Source: Microglena sp. YARC (Eukaryota > Chlorophyta > Chlorophyceae > Chlamydomonadales > Chlamydomonadaceae). From it: 64,000 nt of DNA. Positions 44,053-56,391 of this stretch are shown here, in pieces. The stretch is taken from the NCBI GenBank assembly GCA_022414725.1, contig CM039467.1, positions 11,173,744-11,237,743 on the forward strand, given 5' to 3'. The position numbers and the translations under genes are program-made. Each line of letters begins with the position of its first letter. Positions within the stretch are counted from its first letter, which is position 1. The notes under the pieces were generated by a model that had not been told where the DNA came from, did no database searches, and worked only from the letters and a program-made list of their open reading frames with translations.

Positions 44053-44847
44053 CATAGACAGAAGCATATTACAGATGCAGTTACAGAGACGATGACAGAG
44101 ACAATGACACAAACATAGACAGATGCACGTGGGCATTACCTATGCATGAATCAAGACACAATTCCCTATGCCACACTACTGTTGCGAAACCGCACCTACA
44201 AGCAAGCTTCACTTATCACTTACGTTGTTGTCTAGCAGCCTCATGTGACAGTGGAACATCAGAACTGGGAGGGAAGACAGAGCAATGGTCCCTGCAAATA
44301 CAGAATGCAGGCATAGTTAAATTATGTAGCACCCTTTACTTCATTTTTGATGATAGGTTAAACCCTCTTCTCCTGTGTCAACAATGGCCAAGCGCTCAAG
44401 CAGACAGACAAGCAAGTAAACATGCGTGCAACAGACAGGCACGCAGGCAGGCAACCAAGCCACTTTTCCATGGGCTGAACACTCTATGCCTAGCACCTCC
44501 AAGCTGCAGTCACCATCCAGATAGTCAGCCAATCAGTCACTAGGGAGGAAGATAGAAAGGCAGGCATACAGACAGGCTTGCACGAAAGGAGGCATGCAAG
44601 CAGGTGGACACTATTTAGGCATGTGATCAAGTCAGAATTCCCTAGGCCAAATTGTTGTGAAACCCTACCTACAAGCAACCTTCAGACCGCTTCCACACAG
44701 AGCATGGGTCCCTGCAAAAAAGAAGGACGGGGATAGTTACATATATTGACACCCTTTGTGTTGTTTTTGAGTATTGGTAAGGAGATCCCCCTGGAAGTAC
44801 AACCTGCCTCAAGCTTAGGTACCTGAACCTCAGGTCCTACCCCAGCC
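44053..44847. other. Transposon 2 interior with a degenerate duplicated segment
   Basis: Two related segments start near 44155 and 44630 (ATTCCCTA(T/G)GCCA, GCGAAACC or GTGAAACC, CTACAAGCAA, then GGTCCCTGCAAA and ACACCCTTT or GCACCCTTT). The period is about 470 bp. It contains CAGGCAGGCA-like words and no gene. Transposon 3 carries the same region in the opposite orientation at 61866-62570. Confidence 0.55.
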
Positions 44848-45162
44848 TTGCATTGTACACACTTGCCTGAGTTTACCATGCAGAATGGATCCGAAAGACC
44901 CAAGCATAAAGACAAGGTTGGACTGTCACCCAACACCCAGCAAAGCAAGGAGAACCAGTCTCCACCACAACGCAAGAGGCAACGTTCCAAGACTACCACA
45001 ACCACTACGAGTGAACCCAATGTGAAGATGCATGCCATGGACATGGGTCTAGTGCGTCAGCCAAATATACACAGTCCTGCCACCATCTATCATGCAGGGT
45101 CTCAAGGGATAACTGCCACGCATGATCTCTTGATACAATGCTCAAGGGCACCATGCAGCTAG
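44848..45162 (+). CDS. Uncharacterised small ORF of CACTCGGGG family (ORF a)
   Basis: About 95 residues from MQNGSERPKHKDK. It contains a basic patch (KRQRSK) that could be a nuclear signal and a TTTTTTS run. Transposon 3 has the counterpart on the minus strand (61539-61865) with about 80% of the same residues by eye. It overlaps the start of the next ORF in another frame. I do not recognise a family. It may be a transposase accessory protein or a remnant. Confidence 0.4.
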   Translation: MHCTHLPEFTMQNGSERPKHKDKVGLSPNTQQSKENQSPPQRKRQRSKTTTTTTSEPNVKMHAMDMGLVRQPNIHSPATIYHAGSQGITATHDLLIQCSRAPCS

Positions 45163-45608
45163 GGCAGTGCAAGATCCTACTAGAGTGTAAGGCCCCATGT
45201 CCTTTCAAGCTCTACTCAGGCCCAGGAGAGAACAGGTGGAAGTATGACTCACATAAGAGTTGGGAGCAAGTTGTCCCAGCATCCTACTTTGCACACAGCC
45301 AACTAATCATGCCACCATCCCAAGCTGAAGCCATGCTCCAGGGACAGTACACTCCACATACCACCATATTTGACCGTGTCCAGAGCAACGTCGGGTGGGC
45401 TGCCGAGATGCTGCAATTTATGCAGCTTATTCATGCGGTGGCAGTATAGCAGCGCCAACCGGGCTTCCTGGTTGAGGAGTTGACGACGAAAGGGCCGCTG
45501 GCTGCAAGATACCATGCATCCAGCAGATGCACTGACAACCTACACAGGTCTAGCATAGACGGATCGGTTGCGAGAATTAGCGGAACCAATGTACGGGAAT
45601 TTGTGTAG
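45138..45608 (+). pseudogene. Uncharacterised ORF of CACTCGGGG family (ORF b), with in-frame stop
   Basis: Starts MLKGTMQLGQCK and is interrupted by TAG at 45447-45449, where transposon 3 has a Gln codon. The similarity goes on to REFV and a stop near 45608. A conserved core, YSGPGENRWKYDSHKSWEQV, is identical in both copies. No catalytic motif or DDE triad is apparent. It is shorter than any known CACTA transposase. Confidence 0.5.
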
Positions 45609-46496
45609 GAGATAGGACGAGAGCATTGGTCAAATTTCAAAAATAATCTGACGCACTACCCCGCGCTTGTCCATGCGGAAGGCGGCAGAGGGCGTTGCGC
45701 AGTAATCTGAAAAGAAAGCTGGAAAGAAAGGAGATAACAAAGCAGGACGCCAAAAATATCAGGTAGCAACGAACACATGCGTTGGGCGAGGGAGGGAAGA
45801 ATATTATGTAGGAGTACGAGAGGTAGAATGAAGGTTTGCGTGGCTTACCTTGGCCATATTGCAAAGGCTCTAATCGTACGGCCATTTCGCCATGCCGCGT
45901 CCAATCCGCATTGGCTAAATGTACGTGAAAGGCTGGTGAAAGGACACCCTGCGAAAACATCTATCAAAATTAGTAAGAGCACTGACAGGTTATCGCAAGT
46001 CACACTAATATTTCAGTGTGACTCAGGCTTTCATCACAGTGATTAAAATCGTCATGGTTTCGCCCTACAACAGCGCCATTTTCGACGCATGCAGCGAAAG
46101 CACATCGGTGACTTCGGGTGTCCATTTTCCCGAATGAAAGCTATTCGCCAACAAGTAGTTCGCGCTATTACTTCGTTGCCTAATTGTTCACCCTATCTCG
46201 GAATTGCTGGCAGAGCTTCGCAGGTTCGCAAGAATGACCCCTCGAAAAGGTTGCTAACAGACCCTCGAGCGACAGAAAGCTGCATACCCCTTCGCGTATT
46301 ACAACTCAGTAGTTAACATGCGATCGAGGAGTTATTGGCCACGCTCCAGTCTACGATAAGTTCTGGGTGTCTGTCGGGATCGCTGGTTCGCGGTGAGCCG
46401 AGACATTTCGTCCACTGTACGCCTACATTTATCTGTAGTTCCGCTGCAAATCGTGTCTTTCGCCTACATTTAGCGAAATTGTCACTTCCCCGAGTG
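45609..46496. other. Transposon 2 right subterminal region
   Basis: Non-coding. It is the reverse complement of 58941-59565 plus 60849-61100 in transposon 3 and was used to define the Harbinger empty site there (GTACGATTAGAGCC on the matching strand). No ORF of note. Confidence 0.6.
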
Positions 46497-46499
46497 ATG

Positions 46500-47912
46500 G
46501 CGCTTGGAATAGTCGCCCTCTCCACTGCTGCTGGGCCATTTCGGGATGTCTCACATTGCCCACTAGAACTGGATCCTTGGTGTCTTGCATCACCGCTGTG
46601 GGGTAACCCCCTTTTGCCGGCCCCACCCCCACCGCTCCAAGATGCTACTCATAATGCCCCTTTGAGTGGTATCCCAGGCACTTTTCTAGATGATGTGTTC
46701 TATCCTTTGATGCAAATTCCTTCCCTAGTCTGTGTCTCGGATGCCGTCCGCATCTCAGCCTCCCTCTCTGCCGCCCTTAGGGTGTGCTCCCGACTTGCAT
46801 GGACTGGTGATGTTCGGCGGAACTTCTGCCGCCGCCACGTTTGGCAGCATGAAGTTACCCGCACTGGACTCATGCACATGCCTCTTACCATGTCTACGTT
46901 TGTAGAGGACCCCCTCCATGTGCAGGGGCTGCTGAGCTCTTTGCTTGATAGTATCCCCCAAAATTGGCGGTCACCTCCTCCTCCTCCCCCCTCACCCCCT
47001 CCTCCTCATCCCTCCAACCTGACACATGCCCAGCCTGATATCCCGGCCGCTATCAGTGGGCAGTTGCCTTCTCCTCCAGCCCCCCCCATGTATCCCTCTT
47101 GCACCTCCTCAGCCCAACGGCTAGGATGGGTCCTCCCCCGCTCGCCCGCCACCCCTCCCCACTCCACAGGGTTCCCTGTCACTCTAACCAAACTCAAGGT
47201 TAAGCATGGCACCGCCTTGCAGATTGTAGCAACAAAGGGCCTCCAATCTGAGGCACGGGCTACGTACGTGAGCCTTGCCTTGGGTCCACCTTACTGCCCA
47301 CGGTATCTCTCTGCCCGGACACGGGCGTTTGCTAGGCTGCTTCCTTCACTCTGGTCCCTTCCTTGGGAAAACAGCCAAAAGGACATTTCATGGCGCCTTA
47401 TGGCCGATGGCGTTCCATGGGCCTCCTCCCGGGTACAGTTCCGCTGCCCGTGTTGCCCTGATGTGCCTTCTGACTGCGACCCCCGCCTCCACTGCTTTTG
47501 GACGTGCCCCGTTGCTTTAGCGGTCCGTGAGGCTCTCCAGGTTCCCTTGGCCACCCTTTCTGCCTGCCCCATCCAGAGAGCTAGCCTCTGGGTGTGCAAC
47601 CCCCGCCCCTCCTCAGCCATGGATACCGATGTGTGGGGAATTGTTTGCCTTGCGGCCCTGTCAGCTATGGATCATGGCCGCCGGCAATTGTGGAGGTTGG
47701 CCTCCTCTGTCCGTGGTGAGGCCACTTCCGGCCCTCGCCAGGCCACTCTGTATGAGTTATGGGGCCTTCCACCTCCTCAGGTGCCAGCTGTTCGCCCCCT
47801 CTCAGAGCGGGCTGGAGCACTTGCTGTGGCTGATTTCTGGGCTCGTATTGCTGATTTTGTCGCTACAGAAGAGCCCCCTCCTGAGTGCGTGGGAGGACAC
47901 GGTGGGAGATGA
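46500..47912 (+). CDS. LINE copy B: ORF2 C-terminal region with zf-RVT-like domain, intact frame
   Basis: LINE sequence resumes after transposon 2 at ATGGCGCTTGG. The frame is open to TGA 47910-47912, and bases upstream of 46497 in the same open frame belong to the transposon. Features: LADD-free basic region LAWTGDVRRNFCRRHVW near 46790-46850; proline run near 46975-47010; WRLMADGVPW then FRCPCC and LHCFWTCPVA near 47390-47520 (zf-RVT-like); VCLAALSAMDHGRRQLWRL near 47645-47700, typical of LINE C-termini. It is cleaner than copy A, which has three frame breaks here. Confidence 0.8.
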   Translation, partial: ALGIVALSTAAGPFRDVSHCPLELDPWCLASPLWGNPLLPAPPPPLQDATHNAPLSGIPGTFLDDVFYPLMQIPSLVCVSDAVRISASLSAALRVCSRLAWTGDVRRNFCRRHVWQHEVTRTGLMHMPLTMSTFVEDPLHVQGLLSSLLDSIPQNWRSPPPPPPSPPPPHPSNLTHAQPDIPAAISGQLPSPPAPPMYPSCTSSAQRLGWVLPRSPATPPHSTGFPVTLTKLKVKHGTALQIVATKGLQSEARATYVSLALGPPYCPRYLSARTRAFARLLPSLWSLPWENSQKDISWRLMADGVPWASSRVQFRCPCCPDVPSDCDPRLHCFWTCPVALAVREALQVPLATLSACPIQRASLWVCNPRPSSAMDTDVWGIVCLAALSAMDHGRRQLWRLASSVRGEATSGPRQATLYELWGLPPPQVPAVRPLSERAGALAVADFWARIADFVATEEPPPECVGGHGGR

Positions 47913-50900
47913 TCACCCCTTCATCAGCCATGGTGGGTCCCGTGTTAACATGGGAGTTCCCAACCCTCCACATACGTCAGTGGCGGATCCTCCGATGGCC
48001 CATGACCATTCCCCCGACCATTTGCTTCTCTCCCAGAATGAGCTTCTTTCCCTGATCCTCCCTGACAGCCTGGATGACTAGCTTGGATTTGTTCTTGTCC
48101 CTTTGTAGCAACCGTCTTGTTTCTGGCGGTGTAGGTGATGGGGGGTAGCTTCTGTTTTCACTTCTCGAGTCTCCGTTTGACTCTTGACCTGTTTGACTAC
48201 TCTCCTGTGCCCTCTCTCCGTCCTTTAGCTTGATGGTTTCTTGACAGATAGGCTATGGAATCTCTTAGCTTTTCCCCGCTGGTCTTGGTCTTTCGCTTTT
48301 CCTCACGCTTTTTATCGTGTTAGTAGTTCTGCTTAGGTTGTTAAGTGTCCTTTCTTAGCTGTGCTTTTCCTTGTGGCGTTTTGGCTGATGGCTTGGCCTT
48401 GTGTTTGCCTTTAGATAGGGAGTGTTAAGGCCGCCTTTTTAGAGCTATATGCCTCTCTCCTTGTTTGTTTGGTGATTTTCCTGTGCCTTTTGTCCTTCAC
48501 GTCTTCTTGTAGAATCTCGCTTTTTAGGCCTCGGCAACTCTCAGCCCTTCTACAATATACTCTTTATTCGCTAGTTTCTCTATGCCTTTGTAGTTCGCAT
48601 TGCTTGTTGTCAAGCCTTTTATTTGCTCTTTCGTACGCTTTTTTGGAGGTCACCTCCTGGACCAGGTTCTGAGGGGTATGTTGCCCAAACCCTCACTGTT
48701 ATAAAACTGTCCAGCTGCCTCGGCGCTGTTCAGTCTCGGCATTGATTTTTGCTGAGTATGTAACTATATCCTCCCCCTCTCTCTGTCTTTATCATCCTTG
48801 ACACTCCGGTCCTTTTCTGCAAGTTGGTTGTGTCGGGTTGTCTTGTGCTTTCTTCCTTTGAGGGCATTATCGCTGCATATTAAGGTGCTCATAGCGTATG
48901 CCCTTGGGTGGTATTTAGTTCTTTTCGTTTGGCCTTCCTCTCTTGTGGTCGGTGGGCTTGGTGTTCTGGATTGCTTACTTTTGCACCCCTCCCCTTTCCG
49001 CTCTTCTTTACGCCTCTAGTTTGTTTCCTTTTGGGGGGCTTGACCTAGTTTGTTTTCAGGTTTGTGGGGGTGCCTTCAAAACCCTCGTGCTTCCGTGTTA
49101 TAAAATTGGATGGTCGGCAGGCTGTGCTGCTGTCCAGTCTCGGCAGTGATTTGCTGAGTTTATGTAACGAACCCTCTCTCTCTCGGCCCTCACTTGTTCA
49201 CTTGTGATTTGCTGATTTTATGTAACGAACCCTCTCTCTCTCGTGTTCACACTGCTTCACGATTCGGGTCTCTACCCGGCGATGTAAACATCTTTCACCT
49301 CTATCCGGAACACCCTGCTTCAGACAGTCGTTGGACCCATGGAAATACCGTTGGACTCAGGTATCAATACGCCAACATGGGTGAAAGTCATTACTTTATC
49401 CTGACGCCTTAGGTAAAGCCACCGCCTGCGGGAGTTCGAGCCTCAATGCCGGAAGACAGCGAGTGTCTCGAGTCCGTTCCCTCAGGGGCGGTGGTGTCTC
49501 CAATGCCAGGATAAGGGGCCATTGTAATCTTTCTTTCTTTCTTGTTCCTTGGTATGGTCCAGACACCGTTGTTCAAGGTCACGGCAACGGGAGTTCGAGC
49601 CCCACTGCCGGAAGACAGTGGGTGTTATCTTGAGTCCGTTCTTTCGGGGGCGGTGGTGTTTCCACTGCCAGGGCAAGTACCACTTGTAATCTATCTTTCT
49701 TCTTCCTTGCACTCCCGTGCATCATGTTATAAAATTGGATGGTCGGCAGGCTGTGCTGCTGTCCTGTGTTTTGCTGAGTTTATGTAACGTATCCTCTCTC
49801 TCTGTTCCTTGCCATTACCGCTGCATATTAAGGTGCTCATAGCGCGTTCCTTTGATTCGTCTTTGGCTCTTTTGGTTCAGCCCTCTTCTCTTGTGTTATT
49901 TGGGCTTGGTGCTCTGGATTGCCTGCCTCGGCATCCCTGGTCCCTCCCCTTCACGCTCCTCTTTCCGCTCTTCTTTCCGCCTCTAGTTTGTTTCCTCTTT
50001 TGGACTTGACCTAGTTTGTTTACAGGTGTGTGGGGGTACCTTAAAACCCCTCGTGCTTCCTGTTATCAAATTGGATAATCTGCAGGCTGTGCTGCTTTCA
50101 TGTCTCGGCAGTGATTTGCTGAGTTTATGTAACGAATCCCGACTCTCTCTCTGAGCGAGGGTCTGTCTAGATGACAGGGGACGAAGTGTTGTTCTCATCG
50201 TTGCATGGTTAGACATTTAGTGACGCACAACATGAGCTGAAAGGCTATAGACTCTCTACCGTATTTTTTTTAGTATGCTCCCTCGCACATGGGGACTAGG
50301 AATTGGAAGACGGTGAGTAGCCCAGTGTTGGCTGGAAAAACCAGGTAACAATTCAAATTATAAATGAGCAGCCTTCCAAAGTTTTCCTATTGATAAGTTT
50401 GTTTACTGCCGAAGACGGCTAGCAGCCAAATTTCTGGCTGAAGCTATGTAACCAAACTCAAGTTACAAATCCAAGGTGACTAGTGCTCATCCAACCACGA
50501 AGCACACAAAATGAAAAAGAAAAAGAAAAATACAAAAAATTCATAGCCTGCGTCCTGAGACGCAACCGACCCATAACATACCCATAGCATGCGTTCTGCA
50601 AAGCAGTCAGAAGCATTGGCCGAGCTCACGAAAATATGGTACACCATGTAATGGGGAAGTTGCTAAGAAGACGTGAGAACGGAAAGAAAACAAAAGGAGT
50701 GCAAGAAATCAAAGTCCACTAGCCAAGGCATGCATATATTAAGGGCCAGGTTATATGATCAATTATGATAACCAGGGTACTTCGAACGGACCCCAGTGGT
50801 TGCGTCCTGGTTTACTCCCTAATTCGGTAGGTTGCGTCCTGGGACGCACCCGATTCGGAGGTGGACACAGTCAAATGTTTAGGCTGCGTCCTACGTACTA

Positions 50901-53460
50901 TCAACAGAACTCGCAGCCCACGGCAATGGAGTGGTGGTGGGCCAATCAACTGATGGGTGAGACGCAACCAACATCCTGAACCTGCGTCCGGGATGCAACG
51001 GACCCTCCCATGTTGCGTCTGCGACGCAGGACGCTGCGTCCTGCACTACCCTGATGATAACGTGCGTCATGCCAATTCATAGTTATCATAATAATGAAGA
51101 GGCATACTTGCCGACATGCTCCCTCAACTCAACGCCCCGCTAAATCCTGTAGAACGTAACATTCATTATGTTTATGATAACTAATTTAGAGGTAATTCAC
51201 ACCTCTGTCCAGGGTAGCCGAGCGGCCAGAATCCCAACGCTATGCCATACACCAGGAAATCCTCTGTGCTCTTCATGGTACCAAGACTGGTACCACCTCT
51301 TAATCATACAACTAAACCTAGGGTACAGATCCAGGGGAACTTGATGTTCTGGACTTCTGTTGCAATTTGGTGCTATTTTTGGCAGTTTGCAGTGTTTGCA
51401 TAAAAACTCGAACGCGTCCGCACAGTCGTGCAGAGTACATAACTATATATGTAGATCAGCAATTTTATACTTTTATTGCGCTGAAAATGAGGGCAATCAG
51501 ACGAGGTGAAAGACTGGTACCACCTCTTACTCAGACAATTAAACCTAGGGTACAGATCTAGGAAACAAGTCCTATGCAGCGTCCCAAGCGTCGCGGAACA
51601 TTTGCTGAATGTATATATTGGCATCGGAACGAAAGATGGAAACGTTGGAGCTGACGAAAGACAGTTAGTTATGAGACAGTTGGCTGACGTGTCAGGCATC
51701 AATTTTCCGATCATTCGGACGCACAAACGGGGCAAGCCTGGGAGCTCCCGCCCCCCACTTGGGGGGGCTCCGCCAAAAAAAGGATAACGCCTGGAGGGGC
51801 ATGGTGTAAAGAGGACCCTCCCATACCCTCCAGCTGGGGAAAGTCACCATTAGATCCAAGGAATTTAGTGAAGCCGAATGATTGTAATCATGCAGTACAA
51901 AACAGCAGCATGTGAGTGTGAAGCAGTGCCGTACAGTGCCGTACGGCTAAAGCTGCCATACACCAGTGTTTTTTATTTTCAGCTAAAAGCAGCAGCTTCA
52001 TGCAGCTCCCGTTACTGGCTATTCAACCAAAGCATCCTATTGTGTCCGGAAGCTAACAGAATCTGCTGTCCAGAACTGTCCAAATCTTGGGGCTAAGCCC
52101 AGTGGCTGGCTCAGGGAACTGCCTAGAGGCTGCTGCTCATAGATGAAAAGAAAAACTATGCCATACACCCTGCCTGTTTGAGCACGACTAGGTGCTGGTG
52201 CACGACTAGGAGTGTGTGTACTGCTAAGGGGCAGGACCCCTGAACTGCCCGAGTAGCTACCTGTCACGCGCGAACGCGTGCCCAAACACTGCGTACGTAA
52301 CACGCCAACCTGTCAGTACACACTGTTGCAAGCGAACACCACGTGCCACACCACGTGCCAAGCGCAGCTACCCCGCAGCTGCGGCAATATATGCCCATAT
52401 CCAATTGCAACCCGGTTGGCATCAGATGCCGGCCAGGACAGCATCATTTCACATCTCAATTCCTTAAGCCCTAAGCCATGAATGAGTTCGCGCCACAATA
52501 AAGAGAGCAGCGAGCTGAACACAACCCTCACTCGTCTTTTGTCTCTCAGGTGCGTTCAGGTAGTGTCCGAGTCGTGATGATGATGCTGCCTGTTGACAGA
52601 CCTCATCTTGATTGCCCATTCAGCCTATTGTGAGCCGGCTGATCCCATCCATGCCCTTTGCTCGGTTACTAGCAGAGCTGCCCTTGGCTAATGGGTATTG
52701 ATAACACGTAACCATTCCACCCTCCAGCAGCCGAGGCCACCCGTGCCCTTTGCTCGGTTACTAGCAAAGCTGCCCTTGGCTGATTGGTATTGATAACACC
52801 TAACCATTCCAGCCTCCAGCAGCCGACAGAGCCCATCCGTGCTCTTGACTCGATAGCTTGCTAAGCCGCCCCTGGTTGACTCGTATTAATAGCTAGTAAC
52901 CCTTTAGTAAGCCGATCGAACTTCCTTTGCCATTGATCAGTCGTGCAGCCACCTCCAGCCGACTTTCTTCTTGCCCTTTTGAAGCCCGCTATTTACTTAC
53001 TAGAGAGCTAGTCTTACGACCAGTCAATAACCAACTGCGGCCTTCAATTAATTATTATCTACACTTATTATGTAACACTCACTCGTCTTTTGTCTCTCAG
53101 AACCCCCGGGAATCAACCCCCTCTGCGTCCGACCCCCGCTGTCGTCAAGGAACTCCAGACACCACTTTGGCCGCTGTCGTCTCTGCCCTACTGCTTCCCC
53201 GGACTCCCACGTCCAAGAACACTCAACGCCCAACCAAACGGTGAGAAACGCAACATGAGCCTCCACAGACGCCAGCCAGGGGGCCGGTACTGAGGCCCCA
53301 AACCATTTGGTACCTCCTGCCAGGGCTACTTTTTTTTTCTTTCGTTCTAGAGCATCACCACCAGGGACATACCCTGTGGTGGCAGCAAGTAGACGATGAG
53401 CCAGTTCAAGTGGAACTGCTTGGTGTAGAGAACTCCTAAGTAATCCCACTGACTGATTGG
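47913..53460. other. Block B non-coding region between LINE and gag element
   Basis: Matches 3849-10570 of block A, minus the T-tail insert, minus the second LINE, minus one 286-bp unit and minus the T-run near 7540. It holds the TATA units (48698, 49097, 49726, 50062), the SINE-like repeat (about 49246-49720), the GCGTCC motif cluster (about 50545-51050), the 58-bp repeat pair and the 92-bp triple repeat. No gene is supportable. Small frames here change between the two blocks. Confidence 0.7.
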
Positions 53461-53890
53461 TTAGGAATGCAGAGTTATAGTTACGGACCTGATCCCTCCC
53501 ACTGTCTCATCTAAATCCTACCTCAACTGCTGATCCACACAAGATCAAAGTTAATCCACTCAAGATTTAGTCTAAACACAAACAGCGTTGACGGAATAAC
53601 TGGCGCCTCACTTACCTGTCCCCAACCTGTTCAAATTGTGTCCCTAGTACTCACCCTTATAAACCTCTGGCCACTATTGCCCATTGCGTTCCTGGCCACT
53701 CGTGCCGCAATCCCGTACTGCTAAACAAGCACCGGCCATTCTAGCCACTGTTTTCCAGCCACTAGTGCCCACTGCTGTTCCAGCCACCAGCCCGCTGTTC
53801 TTGCAGCCTTTACAGCCATTTATTCTCTGACCACCAAAGCCTGCAGTTCTCTCGCACGTGCATCAGTAATCCTCAGGGCAGACAAACCAC

Positions 53891-56390
53891 ATGTCTCGCA
53901 CCACTAGAAGCATGACAGCCAGGGCATTGCAAGACATAACCAATTCCTGCCCCCTAACTTCAGATCTTGCAAACCAAATTCAAGCACTACATTTAGATGA
54001 TACCGTCGGTACACAACAGGCGTTAATGAACCCAACCTTCCCCACACTTCCATCACATTCTGCAACAACCAGTACCCCCACCCCACCTCCCCATTTTGTA
54101 ACCATCGTAAACGGCTCTCCTCCCCCACTGGGGGCCTCAGAATCCCAGTCTGGTGGGGGACACCCTCCCTGCCTGACCTCCTTGTAAACGGCTCTCCTCC
54201 CCCACTGGGGGCCGCAGACCCCCAGTCTGGTGGGGGACACCTCCCCCGCCCTGACCTTCTTGTAAACACCCCCGTCTCTCCTCCCCCGCTGGGAACCACA
54301 AATTCCCAGCACGGTGGGGGACACCTACCAACTACATCAAAAGCTCTTCCCCCTCCTCCTCCCAGCCCGTCAGTCCCTCCTCCTTCTCCTCCTCCTCCAT
54401 CACCCAGTCTCCCAATCAGGCAGACATTGTCGCCCCAGCCCCAATCTCACGGCACCGGCGAAGGGCCATCCAACATTGACCCTTCCCGCCGTGCCTCACC
54501 ACAACTAGCATGGGCAACTGGACATGGACTCAAGAAGCCAAGTGGTAACCCAGATAGAACCCTAGTCAACACCACCTTGGGAGCACCAGCAACCAGAGTT
54601 CCATTGTGCGAGGAAGAGTTCCCACCTCTGTCTCCACAAAGAACGCCCATTCCTACCCAACCACAGACAGACACACCACCAGAAGCTTTCGTGACACCGT
54701 CAGAGCAATTTGCAGGATCCAATCCACGCATGGTGAGCAACAAATTGTTTCGATCTGACGACGAGGCCTCGAGTCCTATCACAGGAGCTCCCCAACATGG
54801 GGTTGCAGAAGGCAGTGTACCGTCTGCAACCGTCCAGCCCCTCGGAACATCTGGGGCGGTACCATCTACGCAACTGCCCAGTGACAATCCTGGTGACAGT
54901 TCTGATGACCCGTCCTCAGACGAACCTGATGGAGGTAACCCAGCCGGTGGCAACAACCCAGATGGTGATAATCATGGTGAAGATGATGTGCCAGACATCG
55001 GTAATGGCGGAAATGGCGGAAACGATGGAGGTGATGATCCCGATGACGAGGCCCCCAACCCACCTGACCCTGAGGGTAGCGACCACCCCTCAGACAGCGG
55101 CCATACCACAGACTCAGATAGTGACAACGATGACTTTGTGCCAATCATGATGAACATCCAATCGGGCCCATCTTGGTATACCCCATCAGAAGACAGCCTG
55201 CTTCAAGGTGGCGACGTCAAAAAGGTTGAGGCATGGCTGGCCAGACTCCGAGCATTCATCGTTGACCAGCGCAAGCCTTTGAGCGTGCAACGGGTGTACG
55301 ACATGACGCTCGTACGAGTCTACCCAGACTCGCAACCCTACACGCTGTTTGAGGACAACAAGGCTACATGGATCCAGCAGTCCGAGGCCTTGACTGCTCA
55401 GCTCCAGATTAATGGCATCCTCCAAGTTGACGCCCAAGGCCAACCAAACCTTGTCCCCGCTTCATGGGAGGAGAAGCTTTTACACTTCTACAGCCTAGTC
55501 AAGACCGGCCTGTCAACAGCGCTCAAGGTTACTCCCATGGAAGCCCAAGCGCTGTATCTTGCCTTCGACGTCTATGACCTGCAAGGCATGCTCTATCCAA
55601 CTCCTCGGATCATGATGGAGCGCTTCATCAAAGTCTATAAGACTTACGATACCAGGCCAGGCACCCCACACTACAGGGATGCCCTGACCAAGGCAGGACT
55701 CTTGCTCGACACTATGTCCCCCTCTTTGAGAGAAACCTATGGGCAGAAAGGAACAGTACACCCACTAGGGTACTGGTCCCTCAGGCAGCTTTACAAGCCG
55801 AACGAACCCCTCCACACCATGGAGCAGCTCTCAATTATTGCTCAGACTAAATCAGAGAAGCGGAATCAGGCTACTGCCGGCGCGCAGTACGAGGCAGTTA
55901 CAATGCCAGGAAAAACAAGACTGGCCAGTCGCATTGGGTACCCAAACCCCCTGCCTATCCTGCCCATTAATCCCGCCGTCCCAACCTTGCCCAGACCTGG
56001 CAAACCAGACAATGCACAAGGATCTGCACCCTTGTGCACCGTTTGCGGCCTCGGAGGACATGGGGCAGATACCTGCTTTACCAACAACCTAGCTAACGCT
56101 GGCCCCACCTGGCACCCCAAGTCCATCCAACGGTACGACATATGGAGCGCGGCCCTACTCAGGGATGGTTTCGCTGCCCCTCCCGCATTTAACGTATTGA
56201 AGTCAGGCACACCCTACTTCCGCACATTGCAAGGGAGACAGCGACCTCCCCAGCTACCTAACACCCGCAACCAAGGTGGTAACCAGGGTCCCCAGGGCCA
56301 CACGCAAGGGTACTAAGGTAACCAGGGTCAGACCCAAGGGTACCAAGGCAACAACCGCCAAGGTAACTACCAAGGCAACAACCGCCAAGC
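53891..56390 (+). pseudogene. gag: Gag of the gag/protease element, with three disabling changes
   Basis: Starts MSRTTRSMTARALQD. Compared with block A, one C is lost near 54174, which ends the first frame at 54187; the protein continues from 54190 in the frame that contains 54427-56316. Order: three SPPPLG/SGGGH repeats; an acidic Asp/Glu/Gly tract (54880-55150); a capsid-like region from about 55190 (WLARLRAFIVDQRKPLS) to 55860; zinc knuckle C-x2-C-x4-H-x4-C at 56035-56076; then a Gly/Asn/Gln repeat region. A CAA-to-TAA change (56314-56316) and a four-base GCAA insertion near 56391 interrupt these repeats, which visibly resume afterwards. Role: particle protein. Confidence 0.78.
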
Positions 56391-56391
56391 A

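Larger units (their letters stand above)
39922..46496. mobile_element. CACTCGGGG transposon 2 (6575 bp), TSD ATG
   Basis: Left end CACTCGGGGAAGTCGACAG then ATCGCTAAATG; right end, reverse-complemented, CACTCGGGGAAGTGACAAT then TTCGCTAAATGTAGGCG. The LINE reads CGCCGCATGGCGCTTGG uninterrupted in block A near 2429-2445. Here ATG stands on both sides (39919-39921 and 46497-46499). Subterminal words (GAGACATTTCG, CGCCTACATTTAGC) recur near both ends, as in CACTA elements. It carries a 71-bp minisatellite and a conserved small ORF but no recognisable transposase, so it is non-autonomous. Confidence 0.85.

Noticed and set aside
40702..44136. Several long minus-strand ORFs (up to 234 codons) rich in Pro, Leu and Cys
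   Set aside because: They are readings of the 71-bp minisatellite, whose unit happens to lack minus-strand stops; no start context or unique sequence supports a gene.
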